The notes beneath the pieces were generated by a model. The model made no database searches, had not been told where the DNA came from, and saw only the letters and a program-made list of their open reading frames with translations. A stretch of DNA of 60,851 bases from Akkermansiaceae bacterium (GTDB lineage: Bacteria; Verrucomicrobiota; Verrucomicrobiia; Verrucomicrobiales; Akkermansiaceae), in NCBI GenBank assembly GCA_903827375.1, contig CAIKHZ010000217.1, forward strand, positions 1 to 60,851. The letters run 5' to 3'. The position numbers and the translations under genes were made by a program. This document shows positions 27,782 to 38,400 of the stretch, piece after piece (the stretch's first letter is position 1; each line of letters opens with the position of its first letter).

Positions 27782-29035
27782 ATGGATACGCCGATGAACG
27801 CCTCCGATGCCAGCCCCCTCGCCACCACTGCCAAGCCCCGGATCAATTTGCGGCGGCCTGAAGTGATGGAACGGGTCGCCGCCGAGGTGGCCCGCCACTA
27901 CCAATCATCCACGGTGGAAAAACTACGCGGCCGTGGCGGATTCCTCACTATCGGCAACACCACCGTCCATCTCGCCAAGGAATTCGGGTTTTGTTACGGC
28001 GTCGAGCGGGCCATCGATCTGGCCTACGCTGCCCGCCGGGTATTTCCCGAACAGCGGATGTTTCTCATCGGCGAAATCATCCACAATCAGGAAGTAAATC
28101 GCCAGCTCCGCGACATGAACATTGCCTCTCTGCCATGGTTTGAGTTGGACGCCACCTACGATACCCTGACCGATCAGGACGTGGTCATCGTGCCGGCCTT
28201 TGGCGCGCCGACCGTTTTCATGGACAAACTCGAGCAGCGCGGCTGCCGGGTGGTCGATACCACCTGCGGCGACGTCATGAAAGTCTGGCGCCACGTCCGC
28301 GACTACGCCAAGGAGGGCGTCACATCCATCATCCACGGCAAGGATCATCACGAGGAAACCCGCGCCACCTCATCCCGTGCCCTCGGCCAGCGAGGCGATG
28401 GCCAATTCCTCGTCATCCTCACTCTCGAGGACGCGGATTACGTCTGCAACTACATCTGCGGGCATGGCCAGCGTGACGCCTTTCTGGATCGCTTCAAGCA
28501 CGCTCATTCCCCGGACTTTGACCCCGATTTGCACCTGAAACGCATCGGCGTGGCCAACCAAACCACCATGCTTAAAAGTGAAACCGAGGAAATCCAGCGG
28601 CGGCTGCGCCAGGCCATCATCCAGCGCGATGGAAACGCCTCGGGTCTTCGGGTGTTCGACACGATTTGCGGTGCCACTCAGGATCGGCAGGACGCACTTT
28701 TCGAATTATTGCGCGAACCACCGGACCTTCTGCTCGTCGTGGGTGGCTACAACAGCTCCAACACCGCCCACCTCGTCGAGATCGGCGAGCGCCAGTTGCC
28801 GACGTTTTTCATCCGGGATGCATCCTGCCTCAAGTCGTTGGAGCAAATCGTCCACTTCGATCTGCACCGCGCCGAGGAAGTCACCACCGGCTATGCACAC
28901 GCCTTGCTCAGCGACCAACCGATCAGTGTGGGCATCACCGCCGGTGCCTCCTGCCCCAGCAACCTGATCGAGGCGACCATCCTGCGGGTGTTTGAGCTGC
29001 GGGGCGTTGACAGCACGGTCATTGCCGACGCCTGA
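27782..29035 (+). CDS. ispH: 4-hydroxy-3-methylbut-2-enyl diphosphate reductase, long plant/cyanobacterial type
   Basis: A 417-residue IspH, the last enzyme of the MEP isoprenoid pathway, with a [4Fe-4S] cluster. It makes IPP and DMAPP. It is about 100 residues longer than the E. coli enzyme and matches the plant/cyanobacterial form. Cluster cysteines are seen in KEFGFCYGVERA (about residue 71), VVDTTCGDVMKV and FDTICGATQDRQ. IIHGKDHHEET and GGYNSSNTAHL are the expected substrate-binding segments. Start: ATG at 27782 (MDTPMNASD) or 27794; the in-frame GTG at 27758 is less likely. The product supplies isoprenoids for the carotenoid genes ~17 kb away, a functional but not operonic link. The stop is 9 bp from the convergent fusion gene. 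Confidence 0.93.
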   Translation: MDTPMNASDASPLATTAKPRINLRRPEVMERVAAEVARHYQSSTVEKLRGRGGFLTIGNTTVHLAKEFGFCYGVERAIDLAYAARRVFPEQRMFLIGEIIHNQEVNRQLRDMNIASLPWFELDATYDTLTDQDVVIVPAFGAPTVFMDKLEQRGCRVVDTTCGDVMKVWRHVRDYAKEGVTSIIHGKDHHEETRATSSRALGQRGDGQFLVILTLEDADYVCNYICGHGQRDAFLDRFKHAHSPDFDPDLHLKRIGVANQTTMLKSETEEIQRRLRQAIIQRDGNASGLRVFDTICGATQDRQDALFELLREPPDLLLVVGGYNSSNTAHLVEIGERQLPTFFIRDASCLKSLEQIVHFDLHRAEEVTTGYAHALLSDQPISVGITAGASCPSNLIEATILRVFELRGVDSTVIADA

Positions 29036-29044
29036 TGGAACGAC

Positions 29045-30910
29045 TCAAGCGTAGCTGATGAACGAGGTGTAAACTTCCGGCGGGATGTCTAGCAGGCTGT
29101 AATCCTTGGCCGAAACAAATAGCAAACTCTGCTTGCCCTTGCCTAACAAAGCGTGGTCCGAGTTGAAAATCTGGTGCTCCAGAGTGCAGAACTTGCGGTT
29201 GTACTCACCGATGCGAATCTTCACCGTAATGCGATCAAACTCCCGCGCCTCCCGCACAAACTTGTGCTCAAATGAACGCGTCAAAATATAAAATTTCGTC
29301 GTTTTTAAATCGAATTCCGGCATGGTCGCATTGAAAAATAATTCGCGCGTTTTGCCGACATACATCGGGTACATCCCGAAATACACGTTGCCCACCGAGT
29401 TGGTATCCGCGTAGGTGGCGATCATTGAATAGACAAACCACTTGCCCTCGAAGTGGCCCGCCAGCGCATGGTCGTTCTCCGGTGCTCTTACGTCCGAGCC
29501 GGTCACTGCGGTGGCCGCACGGGTCATCGCGCGGATCGCCGGAATCTCCGCTGCAGCCTCCATCACTTCTCCTGCCTTCTCGTGCACCACCCGCAGCAAA
29601 TCGGTGTTAAAAACCAGCCAGCACACATACACCAGCGGCATCAGCGAGCCTAACAATAATAGAGAAGTCTGGCTGTTGAGGTAGCCGAAGGCGAATATCA
29701 CGATCGACATGCTAGCCATGGAAAACATGCGGATCTGCGGCAGCGGCTGCTGTGAGTTGGGCACAAAGCAGCGGGCAATGGCCAACGCCGCATAGCCGAC
29801 GAAAAACGAGGCGTAGGCCACCATGAAGTATTCCAACTCGAGCTTGGCCCAGATGCCGCCGAGGGTCACCATGCCCACCAGCATGAAGCTCGGAATGGGC
29901 GAGGCGATGATCTGTTTGGGAATGAGCCCGATGAGCATGTTCTGGCTCTTGTCCACATTGCTGCCGAGGAACCATTTGAGGGCGATGTAACCACTGTCCA
30001 GAGTGGTTAGAACGCAGATCGACAAAAACGTGAAGTACGCCATCGGCATCCAACCGGCCGAGTGGTAGTTGCGCATGAAATAGCGGGTGACGAGATCATG
30101 GGCATACTTGAAGCCGTCGCGTGCTTCGATGGCCGAGAGCGGCCCGCCTTCCTTGCCCATCACCCACCAAGCGAGGCAACCGTGGAACAACAACAGCAGG
30201 AAAAATATCCCTCCACCGAAGAAATAGCTCAACCGGATGGACGTCTTTTCCCGGTGAATCTGGATTGCCCGCTGCCAGTGTTGCAGGTCCAACCACGGGC
30301 CCACCAACAGACCAACGGTTAGCGGCGTCGCGTAGCCCCAGAACGACGGCCCGGTCCACTCCTTGGGAAACGGCGAACTCCAACTGAAAGCCACCGGCAG
30401 CAGTGGTCTCAAACCGAGCAGGGTGATACCGATGCAACCAAGAACCACCAGCCCCATCAGTGTGTGGCTGTGCTTGATTTTCTCAATCCCGAATTCTTCC
30501 CCGAACAAGCAACCGGCGGCCAGAATCACGAAAACAATCAGGCACAGGTACAGAGCAAAGAGCGGTCCAGCGGTGAGTTGCAGCGGCACAAACAAGTAGC
30601 GCACCAACGCGAAAACCGTCAGCGTGAGCGCCAGTAATTGGTAGAGATACAGAATAAGTCGGAACGGCTTGGCAAATTTATCAAAGAAAATCGCGAGCGA
30701 TTCCTGTCCGCCGGCATGGCTCAGGGCGACCTTTTGGGTGAGAAACCCGAACAGCATCAGGCCCAAGGCATTGGGAATGGAAAACAGCAGCAAACCCTGC
30801 AAGCCGAACATGAACGTCATCTGCACGCTGAAAAACAGCCCGAGCCCCCACATCCAGGCCAAGGCCACCGAGTTTCCCCACAGCAGTGCGTTCATCCAAC
30901 GAAAATTCAT
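29045..30910 (-). CDS. membrane transporter fused to a hotdog (4HBT-like) thioesterase domain
   Basis: A 621-residue fusion. Residues ~1-460 form about 12-13 membrane helices. The segment LLVGPWLDLQHWQRAIQI resembles the conserved D-x-x-x-WQR region of sodium:solute symporter (SSS, LeuT-fold) proteins, so an SSS-like transporter is my best guess. Residues ~485-621 are soluble and read as a hotdog acyl-CoA thioesterase-like domain: TYADTNSVGNVYFGMY corresponds to the catalytic-Asp loop (DTDxxGHVYFxxY), then KTRELFF, VKIRIGEYNRKFCTLEHQIF and LLFVSAKDY. The ATG at 30910 (MNFRWMNALL) is used; an upstream TTG at 30973 would add 21 residues including CENPACGKW. The last gene in its strand block, convergent with ispH. 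Substrate and biological role are unknown. Confidence 0.75.
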   Translation of the reverse strand: MNFRWMNALLWGNSVALAWMWGLGLFFSVQMTFMFGLQGLLLFSIPNALGLMLFGFLTQKVALSHAGGQESLAIFFDKFAKPFRLILYLYQLLALTLTVFALVRYLFVPLQLTAGPLFALYLCLIVFVILAAGCLFGEEFGIEKIKHSHTLMGLVVLGCIGITLLGLRPLLPVAFSWSSPFPKEWTGPSFWGYATPLTVGLLVGPWLDLQHWQRAIQIHREKTSIRLSYFFGGGIFFLLLLFHGCLAWWVMGKEGGPLSAIEARDGFKYAHDLVTRYFMRNYHSAGWMPMAYFTFLSICVLTTLDSGYIALKWFLGSNVDKSQNMLIGLIPKQIIASPIPSFMLVGMVTLGGIWAKLELEYFMVAYASFFVGYAALAIARCFVPNSQQPLPQIRMFSMASMSIVIFAFGYLNSQTSLLLLGSLMPLVYVCWLVFNTDLLRVVHEKAGEVMEAAAEIPAIRAMTRAATAVTGSDVRAPENDHALAGHFEGKWFVYSMIATYADTNSVGNVYFGMYPMYVGKTRELFFNATMPEFDLKTTKFYILTRSFEHKFVREAREFDRITVKIRIGEYNRKFCTLEHQIFNSDHALLGKGKQSLLFVSAKDYSLLDIPPEVYTSFISYA

Positions 30911-31228
30911 GTGCGACCAGCCAAGCACCCCCAGCCACTTTCCGCAAGCCGGATTCTCACATTCGAGCCCCAATCCGTGGCTTCTGCGGCGCGGCTCCTA
31001 GCTCAATCGTACGAGGCACATGGCGAAAGATCGGGGAATATCAATGGACATGGGCCCGGGAAACCTGCATCCTGCGCCTGTTCCTAACACTCTATGAACG
31101 CGTTTGCCCACCTCAGTTTCGGAATGGAACTGGCTCATTTCTGTTGGAACGTCCTGCTCCACCGCAGGCTGATGAGTTGTCTCTCCATGCGGCCCGTAAG
31201 CCCAATACTTCAATAACAAGTAACACAG

Positions 31229-31804
31229 ATGGAAAACCTAACTGCCCACCTCAAATTCAAGGCTACGGCCGTGTGTGTGATTGTTGCCGCCTCCGTCGCA
31301 ACTGCCGTCGCCCAGTTGCCCGCATCCAGAGCGGCTGCACGGAACCTCCCGAACGGCCCGTTGTTGAATCAAGCCGCGCAGTTTGTCTCAACCGCTGCGC
31401 AAGGCACCGAGAAGGCAACCAAGCTGGAGTGGTTCGATGCGGCCAAGTACGGGTTGTTCATCAATTGGGGTTTGTATGCGATCCCGGCGGGTGAGTGGCA
31501 GGTGAAAAAGTATGGTGGGATTGGCGAGTGGTTGATGCATGACGCAAGGATCCCTGTGAAGGAATATGAGTTGCTAGCCAAACAATTCAATCCGGGGAAA
31601 TTCAATGCCGAGGAATGGGCACAATTGGCCGAAGATGCGGGCATGAAGTACCTGGTCTTCGACTGCAATCATCATGACGGTTTTGCGCTGTTTCATTCGC
31701 AAGTGAGCAAGTACAACTGCTATGACGCCACGCCATGGCAGCGCGACCCCATGAAAGAACTCCAGGCCGTGTGCTCCAAGCACCATCTCAAACTCTGCTT
31801 TTGA
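31229..31804 (+). pseudogene. truncated alpha-L-fucosidase (GH29), N-terminal fragment
   Basis: 191 residues with a signal peptide (VCVIVAASVATAVAQ) followed by the N-terminal part of a GH29 fucosidase: FDAAKYGLFINWGLYAIPAG, YLVFDCNHHDGFALFHSQ and HHLKLCF, then a stop. Complete GH29 enzymes usually exceed 400 residues, and the sequence ends exactly before the conserved continuation of the LCF strand. The catalytic nucleophile Asp region is missing. GH20 begins 8 bp after the stop, so the 3' part was probably lost by deletion. It may be a pseudogene whose promoter and leader still serve the GH20 gene. Confidence 0.8.
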
Positions 31805-31812
31805 ATCCCATT

Positions 31813-33747
31813 ATGAAAATAACATCCTTCAATCTACCCTATATGAGTGCTCGCTCGATATTTCCTAAGTTGTGTGTCGCCGCATTGATTGGTACCATCG
31901 GATGGTCCCTTGCGGCGGCCGAAATCGTGGCCCCGGCGATTGTGCCTTTGCCGATGAAGATGGAGGTCGCGGAAGGCACGTTTACCCTCACCTCTGCTAC
32001 CCGGGTCGTCTTTGACGAAGCCAGCGCTGAAACGGCCCGGCAACTGGTGGATAGCCTCAAACCGGCCATGGGTATAGCCATGGAACGGGTTCCCGGGTTG
32101 CCGAATGATGCCAAAGCGACCATTCGTCTGACGCAAGATGAGGGATTGAAGCGCCTGGGTAAGGAAGGTTACCAATTGTCGGTGACGCCGGATGGGATTC
32201 GTATTGTTGGAGCCGCCCAAGCGGGAGTTTTCTATGGCGTCCAAACGCTGCGGCAATTGCTGCCACCCCGGATTTTCGCCACGGAGCCGGTTAAAGATGT
32301 GGCTTGGTCTGTGCCCTGCGTGACCATCGAGGATATGCCCCGCTTTGCTTGGCGAGGTCTCATGCTAGACTCCGGACACGACTTTCAGCAGAAGGCGTTC
32401 GTCGAGCGCTTCATCGATCTGATGGCCCTGCATAAATTTAACATTTTCCACTGGCACCTGACGGACCTCGGCACTTGGTCCATCGAGATCAAGGGACGAC
32501 CCAAGCTGTTGGATGCGGCCACCCGCGGGCCGGGAGTCAAACCCGGGCATTACACTCAAGAGGAGGTTCGCGAGGTGCTGCGCTATGCTGCAGCCAGGCA
32601 TATCACCGTGGTTCCGGAAATCGATATGCCCGGTCATGAACCGCCAGCTTTGTTAGCATATCCGGAATTGGATTGCCCATTGCCTCGGGCTGACAAGGAT
32701 GGCAAAGTTGAGCGACCGTGGGAGTTTTGCCTCGGCAACGAGAAAACGTATGAGTTCCTCGAGGAGGTCCTTGGGCAGGTATCAGAAGTTTTTCCTGGGC
32801 CATATATTCACATAGGTGGAGACGAGTGCCCCAAGGGGCGTTGGCTTCGCTGTCCGTTGTGCCAGGCGAGGATGACTGAGCAGCATCTCAAGAATGGTGA
32901 GGAGTTGCAGAGTTACTTCATCAGGCGCATCGAAAAGTACCTGCAATCCAAGGGACGCCGCCTGATCGGCTGGGATGAAATCCTAGAAGGCGGATTGGCT
33001 CCCAATGCCACTGTCATGTCCTGGCGCGGCATGGGCGGAGGCATCGCAGCCGCGAAAGCTGGCCATGACGTGGTGATGGCTCCAACCGAATGGACGTATT
33101 TTGACTACCCCAATACTCCAGTGGAGAAAGTTTACAGCTTTGAGCCGGTGCCTAACGAGCTATCAGCAGGCCAAGGCATGCATGTGTTGGGTGCCCAGGC
33201 ACAGATGTGGACGGACACTCATCCGACGGAAGACCAGATCGACGCCCTTGTCTATCCGCGAGCAGTCGCCTTGGCCGAGGTCGTCTGGTCATCTCCGGTC
33301 AACCGCAACTACCATGAATTTGAAGATCGCTTGCGTGCCCACTTGCCGCGTTTGGCCGCACTGGGTGTTCACTACAAGCCGCTTGTGGGTGCTGGTCGAG
33401 TGATTGGGCATTGGTCACCGGCAGAGACATCGGACACGCCGAAAGTCGTCGATTGGAAGCTTGACACAGGCATCAAGGGAGCAGGACGCTACGCCATCAC
33501 CTTTCAATATGAACACGGCAAAAGCCGCTATCAGATCCATGCGGTGGAAATCATTCAGGAGGGCAAGGTGCTGGCCAGCGATAAGCATTTCGGGTGGTCG
33601 GGGGCCAGCAACCAGAATCATGTCTATCAATTGGAGTTGGCGCAGCATTCTAACGCGCCACTCACGCTACGTGCCACGGTAAGCACGGATTGGGGCCCGG
33701 ATTCCCACGGCCGGATCATGATTGAGAAGTTAGCAGCCCTGCCTTAG
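31813..33747 (+). CDS. beta-N-acetylhexosaminidase (GH20), secreted
   Basis: A 644-residue exported GH20 enzyme that removes terminal GlcNAc/GalNAc from glycans by substrate-assisted catalysis. The start at 31813 (MKITSFNL) or 31843 (MSARSIFPK) gives a signal peptide ending near SLAAAE. The GH20b-like N-domain is followed by the TIM barrel: FNIFHWHLTDLGTWSIEIK, VVPEIDMPGHEPPALLAYPE, and the catalytic pair Asp337-Glu338 in IHIGGDECPKGRW. Further on are LIGWDEILEGGL and MSWRGMGGG. The C-terminal ~100 residues form a beta-rich domain. It lies 8 bp after the broken GH29 gene and is convergent with the DUF1080 gene. Confidence 0.92.
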   Translation: MKITSFNLPYMSARSIFPKLCVAALIGTIGWSLAAAEIVAPAIVPLPMKMEVAEGTFTLTSATRVVFDEASAETARQLVDSLKPAMGIAMERVPGLPNDAKATIRLTQDEGLKRLGKEGYQLSVTPDGIRIVGAAQAGVFYGVQTLRQLLPPRIFATEPVKDVAWSVPCVTIEDMPRFAWRGLMLDSGHDFQQKAFVERFIDLMALHKFNIFHWHLTDLGTWSIEIKGRPKLLDAATRGPGVKPGHYTQEEVREVLRYAAARHITVVPEIDMPGHEPPALLAYPELDCPLPRADKDGKVERPWEFCLGNEKTYEFLEEVLGQVSEVFPGPYIHIGGDECPKGRWLRCPLCQARMTEQHLKNGEELQSYFIRRIEKYLQSKGRRLIGWDEILEGGLAPNATVMSWRGMGGGIAAAKAGHDVVMAPTEWTYFDYPNTPVEKVYSFEPVPNELSAGQGMHVLGAQAQMWTDTHPTEDQIDALVYPRAVALAEVVWSSPVNRNYHEFEDRLRAHLPRLAALGVHYKPLVGAGRVIGHWSPAETSDTPKVVDWKLDTGIKGAGRYAITFQYEHGKSRYQIHAVEIIQEGKVLASDKHFGWSGASNQNHVYQLELAQHSNAPLTLRATVSTDWGPDSHGRIMIEKLAALP

Positions 33748-33849
33748 CCCGCAGAACCCATCGAGCCAAGCTTTGACGAAACCAAGGGTATGAAATTTAT
33801 CAAGGTGTTTTTCAACCGGAACGTGTCTGGTGGGGGATAACCCAAACGC

Positions 33850-35157
33850 TTATTTTTTAGCCTCCACGTTTCGAATGGAGATGGCGCGGAATTCGACTGG
33901 GTCGTTGTGGCCTGCGAAGCCGAAAAACCCATGAGTGCGATCCTTGCCAGGGTGGGCGCTATTGGCCATCACCGTGGCCATGTCCACCTTGCTCAGGTCG
34001 GCATCGAGGATCAGAAAGCCGTTGAGTTCCACCTTGATGGTCGGGCCGACTACGGTCACCTCCTCAAAGTTCCATTCACCGATCGGCCGTTGGTACCCGC
34101 GCTGCGCCGCCACCATCCCGTAGGCCGACCCGTGCGCCTGGCGGGGGTCGATTTTGCTGTTAGTTGCAGCCTCATAATTGTCATCCAGCACCTGGCATTC
34201 GCACATCCCTTGGTATGCGGTATCGCCGCTACCCGGGTAGCGAATGCACAGGCCGTTGTTGCCACCGGGCGGCAGTTTGAATTCAACGCGAGCCACAAAG
34301 TCGGTCAAATCGTCCTTATGATAGACATTGCCACCCTTTTGAGGGCGGCAGCGGATGGCACCATCGACGACGGCGTAGTTATCGACATCGCCGGCCCAGC
34401 CGTCGAAATCCTTGCCATTGAAGATGGACTTGAAGCCAGCGGTGGCCTTGGACTCCAAGAGTTGGTTAGCCTCGGCACCGGCGATTTCTCGGATGTAGAT
34501 ATGGCGCCACTTGATCGGGGCACCGTGGGTTTGCAGGCACAGCGGTCCCTTGCTGGGAATGGAAACCTTGCGGTCATAATAGTTTTCGAGAATCGCGTGA
34601 TCAACGGTTAGCAGGCCGTTGAGCCAGACGCTGACGCGGGAACCGACCATCACCACGCGCAGGGTGTTCCACTCGCCGGCGGGTTTATCGGCAAGCACAA
34701 GCGGGTCCTTGCCGGGGGCACCGGGGCTGTTGTTCCATAGGCCGCCGCTGCCTTTCTGGGCACCATTTTTCCATTCCTTCTCGTTGTTGTGGTCCCAGAT
34801 TTGGACTTGGGGGACGTTTCGAAGATAGATACCGGAGTCACCCATTGGGGCCATGTTGTATTCCACCAGCAATTCAAAATCGCCGTAATCCTTGTCCGTC
34901 GTGGCGTATTTGCCGTCACCGTCGTTGATGAGTTCGCCATCGACCACCTTCCAGTGCTGGCGCATATCGGCCGTCCAGTTCTTGAGCAGTTCGGCCCTCT
35001 GCTCCGCTGACATTGCCAGCAAACGCCGGTGGTCGGCGGTGTCCCCGCCGCGCCAACCCGTCAGATCGGTGCCATTGAACAGGGCTGTGAATCCTGCAGG
35101 TGGGGCTTGGGCCGCACTCAGGGCGACAGTGGCGAGCAGCAATAGGAAGGGGCGCAT
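33850..35157 (-). CDS. secreted protein with two DUF1080 (3-keto-disaccharide hydrolase) domains
   Basis: 435 residues with a signal peptide (MRPFLLLLATVALSAAQA). The ATG at 35157 is chosen over 35265, whose extension is not signal-like. Two LamG/concanavalin-like DUF1080 domains are in tandem: the first begins GFTALFNGTDLTGWRGG (residue ~22) with GDFELLVEYNM and DSGIYLR; the second begins GFKSIFNGKDFDGWAGD (residue ~240) with FVARVEFKLPPGGNNGLCIR and ends VEFRAISIRNVEAKK. The family, very abundant in Verrucomicrobiota and Planctomycetota, includes 3-keto-glycoside hydrolases. Its role here in glycan breakdown is inference. It is convergent with the GH20 gene (102 bp between stops) and divergent from the beta-strand-repeat gene. 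Confidence 0.88.
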   Translation of the reverse strand: MRPFLLLLATVALSAAQAPPAGFTALFNGTDLTGWRGGDTADHRRLLAMSAEQRAELLKNWTADMRQHWKVVDGELINDGDGKYATTDKDYGDFELLVEYNMAPMGDSGIYLRNVPQVQIWDHNNEKEWKNGAQKGSGGLWNNSPGAPGKDPLVLADKPAGEWNTLRVVMVGSRVSVWLNGLLTVDHAILENYYDRKVSIPSKGPLCLQTHGAPIKWRHIYIREIAGAEANQLLESKATAGFKSIFNGKDFDGWAGDVDNYAVVDGAIRCRPQKGGNVYHKDDLTDFVARVEFKLPPGGNNGLCIRYPGSGDTAYQGMCECQVLDDNYEAATNSKIDPRQAHGSAYGMVAAQRGYQRPIGEWNFEEVTVVGPTIKVELNGFLILDADLSKVDMATVMANSAHPGKDRTHGFFGFAGHNDPVEFRAISIRNVEAKK

Positions 35158-35442
35158 GAAATGAGGGGGCTTTGGGATGAGGCGTCGTAGCCAGCAAGCA
35201 GAAAAACTTGCGTGCCGCCAGCAAAGCTCATCCGTCGCCACCTGCCAAGGAATTTGTTCCGGCATTTATTGACACGTTTTCGCATTTGCCGTTTGACATC
35301 CCCGGTGATTACGCTCGATTGCCCGCTGTGCAGCGCGTTAGTCGGTGACGACACCAGCGAGGCATTCCGCCTACCCAGCCGAACCCACGGCACGGCGGAA
35401 AAACCAAATATAACACCCAAATACCAAACCTAGGAGAAAACC
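35158..35442. promoter_or_regulatory. divergent intergenic region with -35-like hexamers and an SD
   Basis: It contains two TTGACA hexamers (35269-35274 and 35293-35298) reading toward the plus-strand gene, with no good -10 match at 16-18 bp. A clear Shine-Dalgarno AGGAG at 35432-35436 lies 6 nt before the ATG at 35443, the best RBS seen in the window. Confidence 0.4.
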
Positions 35443-38400
35443 ATGCAATCCACAACCCAGCCTATCCACCTTTGCCCACCCCTTGCAGTGCGGTTTGCCG
35501 CTCTGGCCGCTCTGGCACCTTGGCGGTGCTCCGCCCGTCTCGCCACCCTCGCCCTCGGGCTGGGTGGACTCAGTTTCACCGCCCAAGCGGCCTTACAAGT
35601 CTATGAGCCATTCGACTACACATCGGGTCTTGGGACAACCCTCAACGGCCAGAACGGAGGCACCGGTTTTGCTGCGGGGTCGGCATGGCAGGCGATCAAT
35701 AGCAACACTTATCCCTCGGGTTCGCCGACTGGCTTTGCCATTTGTGACGGCACGATGCATACGCTGTGGAACGGAACGGTGACCGCGGTGCCGCAAACCG
35801 GTAAATTTGTCGGCAGTCCCGCCCCCGCAGGCAATAGCAGCAGCGGATATAACGGCAACAACCCGGACCATGAAATGGCCCAGCGTCCCTTGGATCCAGC
35901 GGTGACAGCCAGTTTTACACTCGGCGCAGTGACTTGGATGAGCTACGTGGAAGCGAGCAATTTCAAGGCCAACGGCAACGGAACCGGCGGCAGTTTCGCC
36001 ATCGGACAAGGGACATTGTACACGACGGGCACGGACAATCGCGGCTGGACCTCGTATGGCGGATCGGCCATTGGCATCGGTATTGATAGTGGCAAGAAGT
36101 TCCGGGCGGCCTTCTGGGATGGCAATGCTGCTGGAGCCTTGACCGGCACTGCGGGCGCGTCATGGAACACGACCGGCACCCCCCAAATCAGTATCGCCAA
36201 AATCACTTGGGGCGACGCTACGACCGCCACCACAATCCAGGAAGCCACCTTCAACGATGGAACGGCTCTAACCGAAGCTGCTTTCGATGCGGCAGCGGTG
36301 AGCACCAGTGCCACATTTGATCCGTCCACCTTTACCATGCTATCGCTGGGAGGAGGTCGCTTCAACGTCGATGAGTTGCGCGTCGGGACCACCTTCAACG
36401 ATGCGATCGGTGTCGTGGCGGTGAGTTACGGCAACTATTGGGCGGCGGGTGCCAGCGGTGGCGGCAGCGGCAACTGGGATGCCACGACGCTTGATTGGGC
36501 TGGCGTGCCCAACGTCCAAGGGACGCTGGGCCAATCGCCCACGGCCAACCTGGTGTTTTCGGGCAGCGCGGGTACGGTGACCATCAATGGAACCGCTTCG
36601 GCTGCAGCCGGGCTTCAATTCGGTGTTGACGGGTACACGCTTGCTCCGGGAACGTCCACACCCAAGCTCAGTCTTGCCGGTGCCAACGCGGCCGCAAACA
36701 CGATCACCGTCAATACCGGCAGCGCCACAATCAGTGCCCTGGTCAGCGGCACCAATGGCTTGACCAAGGACGGCAGTGGCACGCTCTTCATCAGCAATAC
36801 CAGCAACACCTACAGCGGCGGCACGCTGATCAATGCAGGCACCCTGGAAATTTCCGCCCTGGGAAGCCTCGGCAGCAATGTCACTTTCGGTGGCGGCACG
36901 CTCCAGTATCCCGCCGGCAGCGGAACTTCCTCCACCGACGTCTCTGGCAAACTTGCTACGGTCGCCAGCCCTGGGGTCGCCAAAATTGACACCAACGGCA
37001 ACGACGTGACCTTTGCCACGGCCATCAGTGGCGACGGAAGCCTGACCAAATTAGGCGGCGGTTCGCTCACTTTGGCGGCGGCCGCTCCGAGTGGTGGGAT
37101 CACCGTCAGTGGCGGCACCCTCAACGTCAGTAACGCCAGCGGCATCATCGCCACGCTCAATGTTCCAGCCGGCGGCACCGTCAACCTCGGCGATGGCTCG
37201 GTGGTCACCACGCTCAACATCACCGGCGGCACCGTGCACATCACCGGGGCCAACGTCGAGGTTGGCACGCTGGTTGGCAGCTCAGGCGTGCTGGAGGCTG
37301 CCACTCATGCCCTCGCTGTGACCACCCAAGCCACCGTCGGCGGGGTTAGGCTTGCACTGGCCGGCGCTCCCACCTTTGCGCTGAGCGGAACCAACGTGAT
37401 CGTTCCGGATGCGAGCAATCACCGCGTGGCCACTGCCACGGGCGGTTCGCTTGCATTTGCCAACACGGGTCTGGACGTGGCCTTGGGCATCGCCGCTCCT
37501 GGTGTAGCCTCGGTTGCAGGCACGGCAACTTTCAGTGGCAACGGTGCTTGGTCACTGCACGGCGGCGCTGCTGCTGACATCGCCAATTTCTATGGCATCG
37601 ACAACCACGTGTTCCATTACATGCAGGTGCCATCCGGCGATTTCGACATCATCGCCCATGTCACCGGCACCACGAATGCTTCCGTCGGTCTGATGGCCCG
37701 CGATAACTTGTCAGCCCATGTGGGCGATTCCGCCGGGATTTGGACCGGGTTGTCGGCGACGACCCTCAACGGCGGAATCACGACGGCAGGCCCTAACACA
37801 GGTGGAAGCCCATGGCTGAGAGTGACCAAGATCGGCAATGTTGTGACGATGTCCTTCAGCAGCAATGGCATCAGTTACACGCAGTCCCAGCAGGTGGATT
37901 ACTCGTCTCATCCATGGGGAGGAACCACCTATCTGGGCCTTGACCTAACCGCCACCACGGGTGCGGTGGGCTCAGCGAGCGGGACCTATGACAACGTGAA
38001 CTTCATGGGCACCGCTTCGATGGCCGAGCTCCGCACAACCGACCTGCTTGTCAGCAACTCGGCTCAATTGAACTTGGATTTCGGCGGCACCTTGAGAATC
38101 GGCGCGCTTTCCATTGAAGGCACACCTCAGGCTAACGGAACCTACGGCTCATCTGGCGCTGCCACGGCACCCAATGTGGTGGATGACACGCATTTTACAG
38201 GCACTGGCACGCTCACACTGGGCAAAGTAACCCCCGTGATCACTTGGAGCGATCCCGCTGCGATCAACGAAGGCACGGCCCTGAGCGCCACCCAATTGAA
38301 CGCGGGCAGCTCGGCTTATGGCACCTTGACTTATACGCCCGCAGCCGGTGCGCTACTCAGTGTTGGCAGCCAAACCCTGCACGTCGATTTCACGCCGAGC

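Noticed and set aside
35269..35298. Two TTGACA hexamers as full sigma-70 promoters
   Set aside because: No acceptable -10 element at 16-18 bp from either hexamer; kept only as a weak note.
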